A DNA stretch of 64,000 nucleotides. Origin: Pseudofrankia saprophytica (GTDB lineage Bacteria > Actinomycetota > Actinomycetes > Frankiales > Frankiaceae). Below, piece by piece: positions 54,243 through 62,729 of the stretch. The notes under the pieces are model-generated. The model was not told where the DNA came from, made no database searches, and was given only the letters and a program-made list of their open reading frames with translations. Positions within the stretch are counted from its first letter, which is position 1; each line of letters starts with the position of its first letter. Location: positions 1,353,290 to 1,417,289 of the forward strand of contig NZ_KI912267.1 in assembly GCF_000235425.2 (NCBI RefSeq), given 5' to 3'. The translations under genes and the position numbers were made by a program.

Positions 54243-55496
54243 TCAACTCGCACCCGGAATGGTGGAGAGGATCGCCGGTAGCGGAGTGATCCAGCCGCCG
54301 CTCACGGGCTTGAGCGTCAGGTCCTTCTCGACGGTGAACAGCAGCATCTGCGTCGTGCAGTCGGGGGTGGTGGGGATGCCACAGGTGATCCGCGGGCCGA
54401 GGAAACTCGGGAAGTCCTTCAGCGACCGCAGCGTGGTCAGGACGGTTTGGCCGGTGAGCTCATCGGTCGACGCCGCCGTCGCCAGCCCCTTGGCGAAGTC
54501 CACCACGGTCGCGAACTGGCCGTACGCGTAGTAGTCAGCCGGTCCGCCCGCCTTGTCGATGTACTTCGTAGCCAGCGCGATCTGCTGTCCTACCTCGGCT
54601 GGAGCGTTCTTCTCCGACCCAGGCAGCCAGATCGAGGAGTACAGCGTCGCGCCGGGCGCCGACGCAGGGTCCGACTTGATGAAGGCGGTGCAGGCCGCGA
54701 CGAAGACCGCGCCCTTGTAGCCGATGGACCGCAGGTTCCGCACCAACTGGGTGCAGATCGACTCACTGGGCGAGGCGATGAGCCCGGCGACGTCGGGACT
54801 GGTCGACGCGATCGTGGAGGCCACGGCGCTGAAGTTCGGATTGGTCGGCGAGAAGTAGAGTCCGGTCGCCTTGATCCCCATCGCGGCGGCCAGCGGCTTG
54901 AGCTCGGTGTCCACCGTGTTGTGACCCGACGGCGTGTCCTGCACGGTCAGGGTCGCGGACGTCATCCCCTCGGCCTTGAATCCCTGAAGCGCGCCGACGA
55001 GGAAGGACGCCTGCGGGGCGCCGAAGAACAATCGGCCTTCGGCCTTGCTTCCCGTCGTCTGATCGAACGGGATCTGGCCGATCAGCGGGATCTTGGCCGC
55101 GACGAGGGTGTCGACGCCCGCGCTCGAGCTGAGGTTGAAGCCGTCGAACGCCGCGACGACGCCGTCCTGGACGAACTTGTTGGCGCACGAGATGGTGGTC
55201 TCCGGCGTGCCGTCGATCGAGCAGTCCTCGACCGCGATCGGGTGGCCGTCTATCCCGCCGAGCTCGCCGTTGACGTACGAGACGGCCGCCTTCATCCCGG
55301 CGCCGACCCCGGGGAGGGTGGCGACGCCCGAGTCTGGCCGGAAGAATCCGACCTTGATCGGCGTGCCGGTCGCGGCGTTCTCGTCCGGCATGCCGCTCGA
55401 ACCGCTCGAGCCGCTTCCGCAGGCCGCCATCGTCGCGAGCGCGAGACCCAGGCCCAGGCCGACGACGACCCACGGTCGCTTCCTTGCTAATCGCAT
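54243..55496 (-). CDS. ABC transporter substrate-binding lipoprotein (LivK-like)
   Basis: 417 aa. Lipoprotein signal: RLARKRPWVVVGLGLGLAL then MAACGSG with the lipobox Cys. The mature part is a periplasmic-binding-fold type I receptor (IKVGFFRPDSG, NGELGGIDGHPIAVEDCSID, VAAFDGFNLSSSAGVDTLVAA, GQFATVVDFAKGLATA). This class binds amino acids, aromatic acids or other hydrophobic compounds. Start 55496 is fixed by the signal peptide and by AGGAAC just upstream. First gene of the operon; the promoter is at 55582-55613. The ligand is not predictable; oligo-isoprenoids are a hypothesis from context. Confidence 0.92.
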   Translation of the reverse strand: MRLARKRPWVVVGLGLGLALATMAACGSGSSGSSGMPDENAATGTPIKVGFFRPDSGVATLPGVGAGMKAAVSYVNGELGGIDGHPIAVEDCSIDGTPETTISCANKFVQDGVVAAFDGFNLSSSAGVDTLVAAKIPLIGQIPFDQTTGSKAEGRLFFGAPQASFLVGALQGFKAEGMTSATLTVQDTPSGHNTVDTELKPLAAAMGIKATGLYFSPTNPNFSAVASTIASTSPDVAGLIASPSESICTQLVRNLRSIGYKGAVFVAACTAFIKSDPASAPGATLYSSIWLPGSEKNAPAEVGQQIALATKYIDKAGGPADYYAYGQFATVVDFAKGLATAASTDELTGQTVLTTLRSLKDFPSFLGPRITCGIPTTPDCTTQMLLFTVEKDLTLKPVSGGWITPLPAILSTIPGAS

Positions 55497-55581
55497 GGGT
55501 TCCTCGCATCTCGATCGGGATTCCGGCACGGCGCCATGGCACCCACCCGGTGATTGGGTGTGAAGCCCGTCCGCGGCGAGG

Positions 55582-55613
55582 AAGTTATCTATAACTGAGG
55601 ATGACGTCAACCT
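55582..55613 (-). promoter_or_regulatory. Promoter of the transporter operon, paralogous to the lcp promoter
   Basis: Minus strand: TTGACG (55605-55610), 17 bp, TAACTT (55582-55587). Surrounding sequence AGGTTGACGTCATCCTCAGT and CTTCCTCGC matches the lcp promoter region closely. AGTTATCTATAACT (55583-55596) is a palindrome over the -10 region, a possible repressor site for the nearby TetR. Confidence 0.7.
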
Positions 55614-55809
55614 CTTCCTTGGGTTGGCCGACGCGCCCCAGCTCATTCATCAAGATCACATCCTCACGGCCCGGGATCTTGACCCGGCGGGGCGACGACG
55701 GTCGGCGCCGGATTCGATGGTGAGCACATTGGGTGTCCGAGAGAACGCTTACAGCGACGACGAGGCCTGGGAAGGTGGGCTCGTACTATCGCTACAGGTC
55801 GCGGATGGC

Positions 55810-55839
55810 GCGGATGTCCGCCCGCGGGCGGACATCCGC
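55810..55839. promoter_or_regulatory. Perfect 30-bp palindrome upstream of TetR gene
   Basis: GCGGATGTCCGCCCG followed directly by its reverse complement. It lies 38 bp upstream of the TetR start codon and may be its operator, or a cruciform/terminator structure. Confidence 0.55.
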
Positions 55840-55876
55840 CCGCGCCGCTCTCACCAGGTCGAGATGAGGTGTGGTT

Positions 55877-56554
55877 GTGCCGACGTCGGCCGCCGGTCGG
55901 AATCGGGCGAACGCCTCCGAGAACCCCCGGCGCAGACGGAACGATCCTCGCCGCGAGACCACGCCCCGACGTCTCGTGGAGGCGGCCCGCGTCGTCTTCG
56001 AGCGTGACGGCTTCTACAACGCCCGTCTCTCGGACATCAGCGCGGAGGCGAAGGTGGCCTCGGGCACGCTCTACAACTACTACCGCTCGAAACACGACCT
56101 CCTGCACGAGGTGATGAAGGACGTGTCCACCGAGCTGACGGCACTGGCGCCGAACCATGTCAGCGCCCAGCTCGACCCGGTGGGCCGCATCGAGGAAGTC
56201 AACCGTGTCTACATCGAGGCTTTCCAGCGCAATGCTCACGTGTTGCGGGCGGTGTACCAGGCCCGCGACGACGACGAGCGGCTGAAGGTCCAGTGGGACG
56301 AGGTGGCCGAGCATTTCCAGGGCAGGGCGACCCGAGCCATCACCAGGTGGCAGGCGGCGGGACTGGCCTTTGCCGACCTGGATCCCCGGCACACCGCGCA
56401 CGCGCTGACCCTCATGGTCGAGCGCGTGGTCATGGCGTGGTCCTACGAGGGCGTGGAGTACGACCGGGAGACGTTGATCGACACGGTGAACAAGATCTGG
56501 GAGAGGTCCCTGGGCCTACCAAGAAGATCGGACGGTTCAGGCTCGCGCACCTGA
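55877..56554 (+). CDS. TetR-family regulator of the transporter/lcp block
   Basis: 225 aa from GTG 55877 (ATGAGG 7 nt upstream; a GTG at 55871 is too close to it). After a basic N-terminal tail the helix-turn-helix reads LVEAARVVFERDGFYNARLS, DISAEAKVASGTLYNYYRSK. The C-terminal domain resembles the TetR_C groups that bind acyl-CoA-like ligands (LHEVMKDVSTELTAL). It is divergent from the importer operon. In Gordonia polyisoprenivorans the lcp repressor LcpR is also a TetR protein, which makes this a candidate regulator here; that is an inference. Confidence 0.9.
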   Translation: MPTSAAGRNRANASENPRRRRNDPRRETTPRRLVEAARVVFERDGFYNARLSDISAEAKVASGTLYNYYRSKHDLLHEVMKDVSTELTALAPNHVSAQLDPVGRIEEVNRVYIEAFQRNAHVLRAVYQARDDDERLKVQWDEVAEHFQGRATRAITRWQAAGLAFADLDPRHTAHALTLMVERVVMAWSYEGVEYDRETLIDTVNKIWERSLGLPRRSDGSGSRT

Positions 56555-56582
56555 CGAGACGGATGTTTTCCGCTGGCCACCG

Positions 56583-56876
56583 CTAGTCCTTGCGCCCGGT
56601 CGCGGCGACCGTGACGCCCAGCCCGACCATCGTGAGCCCGCCGAGCCCGCCGACCAGGGAGAGCCGCCGCGGCGATCGGGCGAACCAGCCCCGCGCGGTG
56701 GCCGCGACCAGACCCCACGCGCTGTCGGAGACCACCGCGATGACGTTGAAGACCAGGCCGAGCAAGAGCATCTGCGGCGCGACGTGCCCCTGACCCCGGT
56801 CGACGAACTGCGGCAGCACAGCGGCGAAGAACACGATGGTCTTGGGGTTGGCGGGCGGGCGCCGGGTGGCACGCAT
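56583..56876 (-). pseudogene. LysE-family translocator, C-terminal half only
   Basis: 97 residues match the second half of LysE/RhtB amino-acid exporters: ANPKTIVFFAAVLPQFVD, MLLLGLVFNVIAVVSDSAWG, LVGGLGGLTMVGLGVTVA. About 100 N-terminal residues with the first membrane segments are missing. Homology stops near 56880, directly beside the duplicated Fic fragment, so this is a rearrangement junction. Confidence 0.75.
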
Positions 56877-56915
56877 CGCAGTCTGCCGCGACCACCCTGA
56901 TTCCGGTCATTTTGC

Positions 56916-57005
56916 GTATGGATTCCTCAGGGTCATCGGGGTACGCGCGATGTCGAGTGCCGGCTGAGGGAAGCAGGCGCCTGCCGTGTGGTAGCGGGCC
57001 CGGGT
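56916..57005 (-). repeat. Duplicate of the 3' end of the Fic gene
   Basis: This 90-bp segment aligns without gaps to 24977-25066, the last part of the Fic gene, with about 81 matches counted by eye. In the Fic frame it reads RARYHTAGACFPQPALD, IARTPMTLRNPY and then a stop. It lies in the same orientation as the Fic gene, 32 kb away, and overlaps the end of the wax ester synthase gene in a different frame. Confidence 0.8.
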
Positions 57006-58369
57006 TCGCCAGACGACCCGGCCCGGCCGTGGTCCAGAACAGCGGCAGCCGAGCGCACAGGGACGGGACCGCCGAGGGCGGCGAGTTCGGCGAGCCAGCG
57101 GTCCGCCAGCTCGGCATGCCGCGGCACGCTCGCGCTCGCCGTGAACCCGGCGCACACCTGCGAGCCGAGGCCGAACAGCCCAACCGTGAGATGCGCCCGG
57201 CCGACGAACAGTGGCGACATGCCAATCAGCGTGGAGACCTTCCGGCCCGCGACGGAGAAAGGGCCGCGCATCGTCCCGATGTTGGTCGCCGTGAGTGCCA
57301 TCTCCTTTGGGCGTATTCCGGCGGTCGCGGCCTGGGCGAACATCTGGGGCGGTAGGCCCGGCGGAATCCTGTCCAGGGCCCGCCGCAGGACCACGGCTAC
57401 GCTTCCACCTGCCTTGGCACGCCGGGTCTCCGCGGCGACCCGAGCCAGTCGCCGGAATGGGTCAGGGTCCGCGCACGGTAACGGAATCCGGGTGCCGAAA
57501 CTGAAATTGGACAGCATCTCGCGCTCGCTGGGGGTGCGCAGGCTGATCGGCATTACGGCGTGGATGGGGCGCCGACCGTGCCTCCACTCCGGCAGCGACC
57601 ATGAGCGCAGCGCGCCGGCGGTGGCCGCGAGGAAGACGTCATTGATGGTCACCGCGTTCCGGCGGGCGATCTGGCGCAGCGTCTCGAGTTCGGTGATCGC
57701 CCAGGTGTGCCGCGCCCGGCCCCGCGGTGGGCCGCCCCAGGAGGCCAGCTGGCGCGTCCGAGGGATCCCGCGCAGCAGCACGGCGACCATCCGGGCGTAG
57801 TCCCGCGCGCGCGGCGCGCCGAACGTCGACAGATTCCGCATCGCCGGTTCGCGATCGGGTCCGAACAGCAGGTGCAGCGCCTGGTGCAGGGCCCCGCCAT
57901 CCTGGTGGATGTGGTTGATCCGGAACACGACGGCGACCCTGTCGGAGGTGTGCCCGTGCAGCAGCCAGAGCCGCCACAGCGGGCGGTTCAGGTCGAGCGG
58001 CCAGGCGGCGAGTCGGTCCAGCGCTGCCCGCAGGCCGTCCTCCCCGCTACCGGGGAGCAGCTCCTCGGCGCCGACGTGGTAGTCGAGGTCCAGCTCGTGG
58101 TCGAGTTCCCAGACGGTGTCGTCCCTGGACGCGGACGCGGACGGCCGGGAGAGACGCTCGGTGAGCGCCGGCGCCTCGCGCAGCCGTTCCGCCACGTGCG
58201 CCCGCAGCTCGGCGACGGTCAATGTCGGGTCATCGACGTACAGCACCACCCCGTATTCCAGACCCTCCCCGGGGTTGAGCCGGCTGAAGTGCAGGAAACC
58301 GCGGTCGCCGGCGCTCAGCGGTCTGGTCTCCTCGCTGCGCGAGGCAACGTTCACGGATGTCTCTAGCAC
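56933..58369 (-). CDS. Wax ester synthase/diacylglycerol acyltransferase
   Basis: 478-aa WS/DGAT enzyme that esterifies acyl-CoA with an alcohol or diacylglycerol for lipid storage. N-terminus PLSAGDRGFLHFSR, catalytic region FRINHIHQDGGALHQAL (the HHxxxDG motif reads NHIHQDG: first His replaced, catalytic second His and DG kept), then NDVFLAATAGALRSW, NIGTMRGPFSVAG and the C-terminal SQVCAGFTASASVP. GTG 58369 was chosen for GGAGGG 6-7 nt upstream. The last ~24 codons, including the stop, are supplied by the duplicated Fic 3' end read in another frame, so the natural end has been replaced. Confidence 0.9.
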   Translation of the reverse strand: MLETSVNVASRSEETRPLSAGDRGFLHFSRLNPGEGLEYGVVLYVDDPTLTVAELRAHVAERLREAPALTERLSRPSASASRDDTVWELDHELDLDYHVGAEELLPGSGEDGLRAALDRLAAWPLDLNRPLWRLWLLHGHTSDRVAVVFRINHIHQDGGALHQALHLLFGPDREPAMRNLSTFGAPRARDYARMVAVLLRGIPRTRQLASWGGPPRGRARHTWAITELETLRQIARRNAVTINDVFLAATAGALRSWSLPEWRHGRRPIHAVMPISLRTPSEREMLSNFSFGTRIPLPCADPDPFRRLARVAAETRRAKAGGSVAVVLRRALDRIPPGLPPQMFAQAATAGIRPKEMALTATNIGTMRGPFSVAGRKVSTLIGMSPLFVGRAHLTVGLFGLGSQVCAGFTASASVPRHAELADRWLAELAALGGPVPVRSAAAVLDHGRAGSSGEPGPATTRQAPASLSRHSTSRVPR

Positions 58370-58710
58370 GAGGAATCCCTCCGGTATCGCCCACGCCTGG
58401 CTTGCTGGCGATCGATCCGATCGGAGAATCTTGGCGTGTTGGGGCAAAACTACCAAATGCGGCAAACGGAGCCGTCGGCGCGTGGTCGCGCGTCGCCGTC
58501 GACCCCTGGGAGCCAGCGGCATGCGGTAGCGGCCCGCTGGTCGTCTTCGTAGGCTGGAACGAGGCCGCGGTCCGCCGCGAAAGGTCTGGCCGCGGACATC
58601 CGACAGGGCGGTGTCAGGTGCGCCAGCTCTTGATAATTTGTAGCTGACGATTCGTCCGGGCGCGCGCCTGTCATGGCCGGTAGATAGGCGCTTTCGGAAG
58701 AAGGTGGTCA

Positions 58711-59214
58711 GTGAGCGCGGACCCGGAGCCCGTCGCGAGCCGGCCGTGGATGTATGGCTCGACGCTGAGTCCGGGGTTGCTGCCCTGGCGCTGGGCAGTG
58801 GCGACACTGAGAGACGCCGCGCATTACTGGATCGCGACCACCAACGCCGACGGTCGACCCCACACCCGGCCGGTCTGGGGTGTTGTCGTCGACGGCACCG
58901 TCTTTTTCTCGACCGGGTCGAAGGCCGTCGAGAACCTGGCCCGCGGATCGGCGATCAGCGTCCACACCGAGAGCGCGACCCGTCTCGTCATCCTCGAAGG
59001 CACTGCCGAGCAGGAGCACGACCGAGCGACCGTCGAGCAGATCTGCGCCGACTACGCGGCCAAGTACGACGAGCGGCTCGACCCTGACGACCTGCCGGGG
59101 CCGTTCTGGGCCGTCCACCCGTCAGTCGCCTTCGGGTGGCTGGCGGAGCCGAACTTCAGGGACGGCGGCGCCACCTTCCATGGCACCGCCACTCGCTGGA
59201 CGCCTCGGGGCTGA
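58711..59214 (+). CDS. PPOX-class flavin/F420-binding protein
   Basis: 167 aa with the pyridoxamine-phosphate-oxidase-like split barrel: YWIATTNADGRPHTRPVWG, VDGTVFFSTGSKAVENLARG, RLVILEGTAEQEHDRATV, and FWAVHPSVAFGWLAEP. In actinobacteria such proteins often bind FMN or F420 and reduce small molecules. GTG 58711 is preceded by AGAAGGTGG. It is divergent from the wax ester synthase gene. Cofactor choice cannot be decided from the sequence. Confidence 0.88.
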   Translation: MSADPEPVASRPWMYGSTLSPGLLPWRWAVATLRDAAHYWIATTNADGRPHTRPVWGVVVDGTVFFSTGSKAVENLARGSAISVHTESATRLVILEGTAEQEHDRATVEQICADYAAKYDERLDPDDLPGPFWAVHPSVAFGWLAEPNFRDGGATFHGTATRWTPRG

Positions 59215-59521
59215 CCGGCCCCCGTTCGCCGAGCAAAAGCGGCGCGGTCCGTAACGGGGCCTGGTGGATGCGGACCTGGGCGACCAGCTCCCGGGCCGAG
59301 CACCACCGTGCCGTCAGCGATCACCCCGAGCGCTGTGATGCCCCGCGCCCGCCCCACAAGCAGCGAATACGTCGGCATTGAGCCTCGGCGCACTGCGTGG
59401 CTTTGCTACCGGTGACGGCCATGGGGCGGTGGGCCCCTGGTGAGGTGAGTTCGTTGAGAACCGGCCGTAATCGCGCTGGAAAGGATGTGCGGCGCGGGTC
59501 GTTCACATATCGTCTGGCCTC
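59215..59521. other. Intergenic, no gene seen
   Basis: 307 bp between two plus-strand genes. No credible gene or strong hairpin was noticed. Confidence 0.3.
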
Positions 59522-60499
59522 GTGAGGCATCAGGTTGTAGACGCCCGGGGGACGAGGATTCACTGCGTCGAGGAAGGGTCCGGCCCGTTGGTGCTGTTCA
59601 TCCACGGATTCCCCGAATCGTGGTACTCGTGGCGTCACCAGTTGCCAGCGATCGCCGAGGCAGGGTTCCGGGCCGTGGCGATCGACGTCCGGGGGTACGG
59701 GAGGTCCTCCGCCCCCGTCGAGGTCGAGGCCTACGGGATGCTCCAGCACGTCGTCGACAACCTCGGGGTTGTGGAGGGGCTCGCCGGCCGAGGCTCGCCG
59801 GCGATCGTCGTCGGCCACGACTGGGGGGCGCCGATCGCCGCCAACTCGGCCCTGTTGCGACCGGACATCTTCACCGCGGTAGCTCTGCTGAGCGTCCCGT
59901 ACAGCCCCCCGGGCGGTCGGCGGCCCACCGATGCCTTCGCCGAGATGGGAAGGCGGGCCGGCCCGGACGAGGAGTTCTACATCAACTACTTCCAGGAGCC
60001 GGGACGGGCCGAGCGGGAGATCGAGATCGACGTTCGATCATGGCTGCTCGGCGGCTATCTCGCGTCGTCAGGTGACGGGGCGACGTCGGCGTCGGACGAA
60101 AGCACCGCCGGCACCGTGACACGCGGAAAGATGCTGCGAGACCGCTTTCCCGCTCCCGACCGCCTCCCTGCCTGGCTCACCGAGGACGACCTTGAGTTCT
60201 ATGTCGAGGAGTTCGAGCGGACCGGATTCCGGGGAGCCCTCAACCGCTACCGCAACGTGGACCGGGACTGGCAGGATCTCCAGCCGTGGAGAGGCGCGCC
60301 GGTCCGGGTTCCATCCCTCTTCATCGGCGGGGAGAAGGACAGTCCGACCCTGTGGGGAAGCCGGGCCATCGCCCGCTTCCCCGACACCCTGCCAGGCCTT
60401 CGCGGCAGCCACATCCTCTCCGGCTGCGGTCACTGGGTTCAGCAGGAACGAGCCGCCGACGTCAACCGGCTCCTCGTGAACTGGCTGAAGACGCTGTAG
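59522..60499 (+). CDS. Alpha/beta hydrolase, epoxide hydrolase-like
   Basis: 325-aa soluble hydrolase. Oxyanion motif FIHGFPESWYSWRHQ, nucleophile Asp in VGHDWGAPIAANSALL, acid near FIGGEKDSPTLWGS, and His in SGCGHWVQQERAADV. The nucleophile Asp in HDWG and the two lid Tyr/Phe positions (EFYVEEFERTGFRGALNRYRN) fit epoxide hydrolases, which open epoxides to diols. GTG start. It precedes P450 and flavin-enzyme relics, so it may be left from a catabolic cluster. Confidence 0.9.
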   Translation: MRHQVVDARGTRIHCVEEGSGPLVLFIHGFPESWYSWRHQLPAIAEAGFRAVAIDVRGYGRSSAPVEVEAYGMLQHVVDNLGVVEGLAGRGSPAIVVGHDWGAPIAANSALLRPDIFTAVALLSVPYSPPGGRRPTDAFAEMGRRAGPDEEFYINYFQEPGRAEREIEIDVRSWLLGGYLASSGDGATSASDESTAGTVTRGKMLRDRFPAPDRLPAWLTEDDLEFYVEEFERTGFRGALNRYRNVDRDWQDLQPWRGAPVRVPSLFIGGEKDSPTLWGSRAIARFPDTLPGLRGSHILSGCGHWVQQERAADVNRLLVNWLKTL

Positions 60500-60636
60500 C
60501 CGTCGAGGCCAGCAGAACCCCAGATCCCGGACCCCGCCCGCCTCCGGCCACGCCGCGAACCAGGGAGTCATCCCAGCGAGGCGACGGCGGGCCGTTTTCT
60601 CCGGGCCGCCCCGGCGGTCGCATCCGGCCTTAAGGC

Positions 60637-60845
60637 GAACTGGCCGACCACCGAGTTGTAGGAGGAGAACGTCTCCGCTTCGCGGTAGACCTGGCTGGCC
60701 TCCTCGTGGCCGGTTACGGCCACCACGCCGAGGTGAGGTAACGGCAATACGGACAGGCCTCGCGGAGCGCATCGAAGTACGGGTAGGGGTCCGCGACGAC
60801 CGACTGATCCGTGAAGTAGTCGATGGTCTTCCAGTCACGCACCAT
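60637..60845 (-). pseudogene. Cytochrome P450 5' remnant with frameshift
   Basis: From ATG 60845 the frame reads VRDWKTIDYFTDQSVVADPY, PYFDALREACP, the typical start of an actinobacterial P450, and then stops early. One frame over, LPLPHLGVVAVTGHEEASQV and YREAETFSSYNSVVGQFA continue the same protein down to ~60637, after which homology ends. So the gene has a frameshift near 60745 and has lost ~75% of its length, including the haem loop. Confidence 0.75.
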
Positions 60846-60891
60846 GACTCCTTTTTCCGATGCCGATCGCACCGATTCTCGACGTTGTGCC

Positions 60892-60927
60892 ATACATACG
60901 TATATCATGCTTGCTATACGTATGTAT
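60892..60927. promoter_or_regulatory. Long inverted repeat, divergent operator
   Basis: ATACATACGTATA (60892-60904) and TATACGTATGTAT (60915-60927) form perfect 13-bp arms with a 10-bp spacer. Each arm contains ATACGTAT, itself a palindrome. It stands between the P450 relic and the flavin-enzyme gene in otherwise GC-rich DNA. A likely operator for a TetR protein such as the one at 61974. Confidence 0.7.
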
Positions 60928-60996
60928 AGTCCTGCCATGGGGCGCCGGTCTGACCGCCGACGACGATCATGGACTACGAACGGGCGGGAGAGTGGC

Positions 60997-61920
60997 GTGC
61001 GGATCGGCTTGACCGGCGGGAACATCAGCGGAAAAGGTCGTCCATCAGGCCCAGCAAGCGGAGCGGGACGGCTTTACCTCGCTGTGGTATTCCAGCGCGG
61101 TCATGGGTGACCCGCTCGTCGCGATGGCGATCGCCAGCCGGGAAACCACCTCGATCGAGCTGGGGACCGCGGTTCTGCAGACCTACCCGTGCCACCCGTT
61201 GCTGCAGGCGAACCGGGCGTCGTCCGTGGTCGCGGCGATGGGCCGCCCCGGTTTCGCCCTCGGGATCGGACCGTCACACGAGCCGCTGGTGCGGGGCGTC
61301 TACGGAATGTCCTACGACCACCCTGGTCGGGCCACGGAGGAGTACGTGCGGATCCTCACGGACCTGCTCCGCGGCCGGGACCTCGACGCCGACGGCGAGG
61401 ACTGGAGCGCCCACAGTGCCGGGATCATGGCGCGGGCGGCGGACCCGATCCCGGTCCTGGTCGCCGCGCTCGGGCCGCGGTTGCTGCAGGTGGCTGGTGA
61501 GATCGCCGACGGGACCGTGCGTGGATGGCGCCCGCCCGCGCCATCGAGTCCCACGTCGCTCCCAGGATCCATGCCGCGGCGGCCGCCGCCGGCCGCCGGC
61601 CACCGCGCATCGTGGCCGGTCTGCCGGTCGCCGTGCACGACGACGAGGCGGAGGCCCGGTCGGCCGCCGCGACATACTCGACGGCATACGCGGGCAGGGC
61701 GAACTACGAACGGATCCTCGGCATCGGCGGCGTGTCCACTCCTGTCGAGGCCGCCATCGTCGGCGACGAGAAGGCCGTCAGCGCGGCTCTGCGCGGTTTG
61801 CTCGACGCCGGCGCGACCGACATCTGGGCAGCCGTCTTCCCGGTCGGCCGCGACAGACAAGAACGGGCGGAATCGACGCGGCGAACGACGGACCTCCTGC
61901 GTGAGCTGGCCACACGGTAG
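60997..61920 (+). pseudogene. LLM-class F420/flavin-dependent oxidoreductase with two frameshifts
   Basis: GTG 60997 (GGGAGAG upstream) begins RIGLTGGNIS. After about 61033 the protein continues one frame over (EKVVHQAQQAERDGFTSLWY, then MGDPLVAMAIASRETTSIEL, GTAVLQTYPCHPLLQANRA). After about 61522 it returns to the first frame (MAPARAIESHVAPRIHAAA ... TRRTTDLLRELATR). The combined protein is a full-length luciferase-like monooxygenase-family enzyme. The two shifts cancel, so the middle is intact but no single frame covers it. Either a recent pseudogene or two sequencing errors. Confidence 0.8.
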
Positions 61921-61973
61921 ACCCCGTAGCGCAGGGCACAGTCCGTGATCCCTGCAATCGTGGAAGGTAGTCG

Positions 61974-62666
61974 ATGACATCGTCGCGTCGCGTCGGCGCC
62001 GCAACGTCGAAGACTCGGACGCTACTGCTGGACGGTGCCGAGCACCTCATGCTCGCTCAAGGTTATGCGGCGGTGACCTACCGGGGTGTCGCCACCCAGG
62101 CCGGCGTCACCCCCGGGCTCGTCCAGTACTACTTCCCGGCGCTCGACGACCTCCTCGTTGCCCTGGTCCGACGCGGCATCGAGCAGAGCCTGGCTCGGCT
62201 GGCCACCTCGCTCGAGACAGAACCTCCTTTGCGCGCCGTCTGGGAGGACGCCGGCGACAAGGCTCGATCGGCCCTCATGGCGGAATTCATGGCCCTCGCC
62301 AATCATCACAAGAAGATCCGAAGCGAACTCGTGAAGGCGGGAGAACAGGCGCGCACACTCGCACTCGCCGCGCTGTCGGCCCGGTCGAGCGAATACCCGC
62401 GGTCACCGGATTCACCCTCCCCGGAAGCGCTCCTGTTTCTTATGATCAGTACTCCACGGATGATCGCGATGGAGGAGACGATCGGCCTCTCGACATTCCA
62501 TGCCGAGACGGTCGACTTCATCGAGCGTTACCTCGACCGGGTCGAGCCCCGGCCGCGAGCCACTCCGAGACGGTATCGAGACCAGGTTCTCGCGAACGAC
62601 AGGAAACATGATCGACCACGTGGGCCGGCGGCGGCCGACCCGGGCTCCCTGTCGAGGCCGACATGA
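61974..62666 (+). CDS. TetR-family regulator
   Basis: 230 aa. Helix-turn-helix LLLDGAEHLMLAQGYAAVTY, RGVATQAGVTPGLVQYYFPALDDLL. The C-terminal domain is all-helical with no recognised ligand class. GGAAGG lies ~9 nt before ATG. It follows the flavin-enzyme pseudogene in the same direction and is the best candidate to bind the inverted repeat at 60892-60927. Confidence 0.9.
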   Translation: MTSSRRVGAATSKTRTLLLDGAEHLMLAQGYAAVTYRGVATQAGVTPGLVQYYFPALDDLLVALVRRGIEQSLARLATSLETEPPLRAVWEDAGDKARSALMAEFMALANHHKKIRSELVKAGEQARTLALAALSARSSEYPRSPDSPSPEALLFLMISTPRMIAMEETIGLSTFHAETVDFIERYLDRVEPRPRATPRRYRDQVLANDRKHDRPRGPAAADPGSLSRPT

Positions 62667-62694
62667 AAGGGTGCCCGGGTTGGCCGCCGGCTGA

Positions 62695-62721
62695 TCAGTC
62701 GGCTCAGTCGGCTCAGTCGGC
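62695..62721. repeat. Three tandem 9-bp repeats
   Basis: TCAGTCGGC occurs three times in a row, between the convergent TetR and permease genes. Short minisatellite; no function is evident. Confidence 0.7.
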
Positions 62722-62729
62722 CGGGTGGG

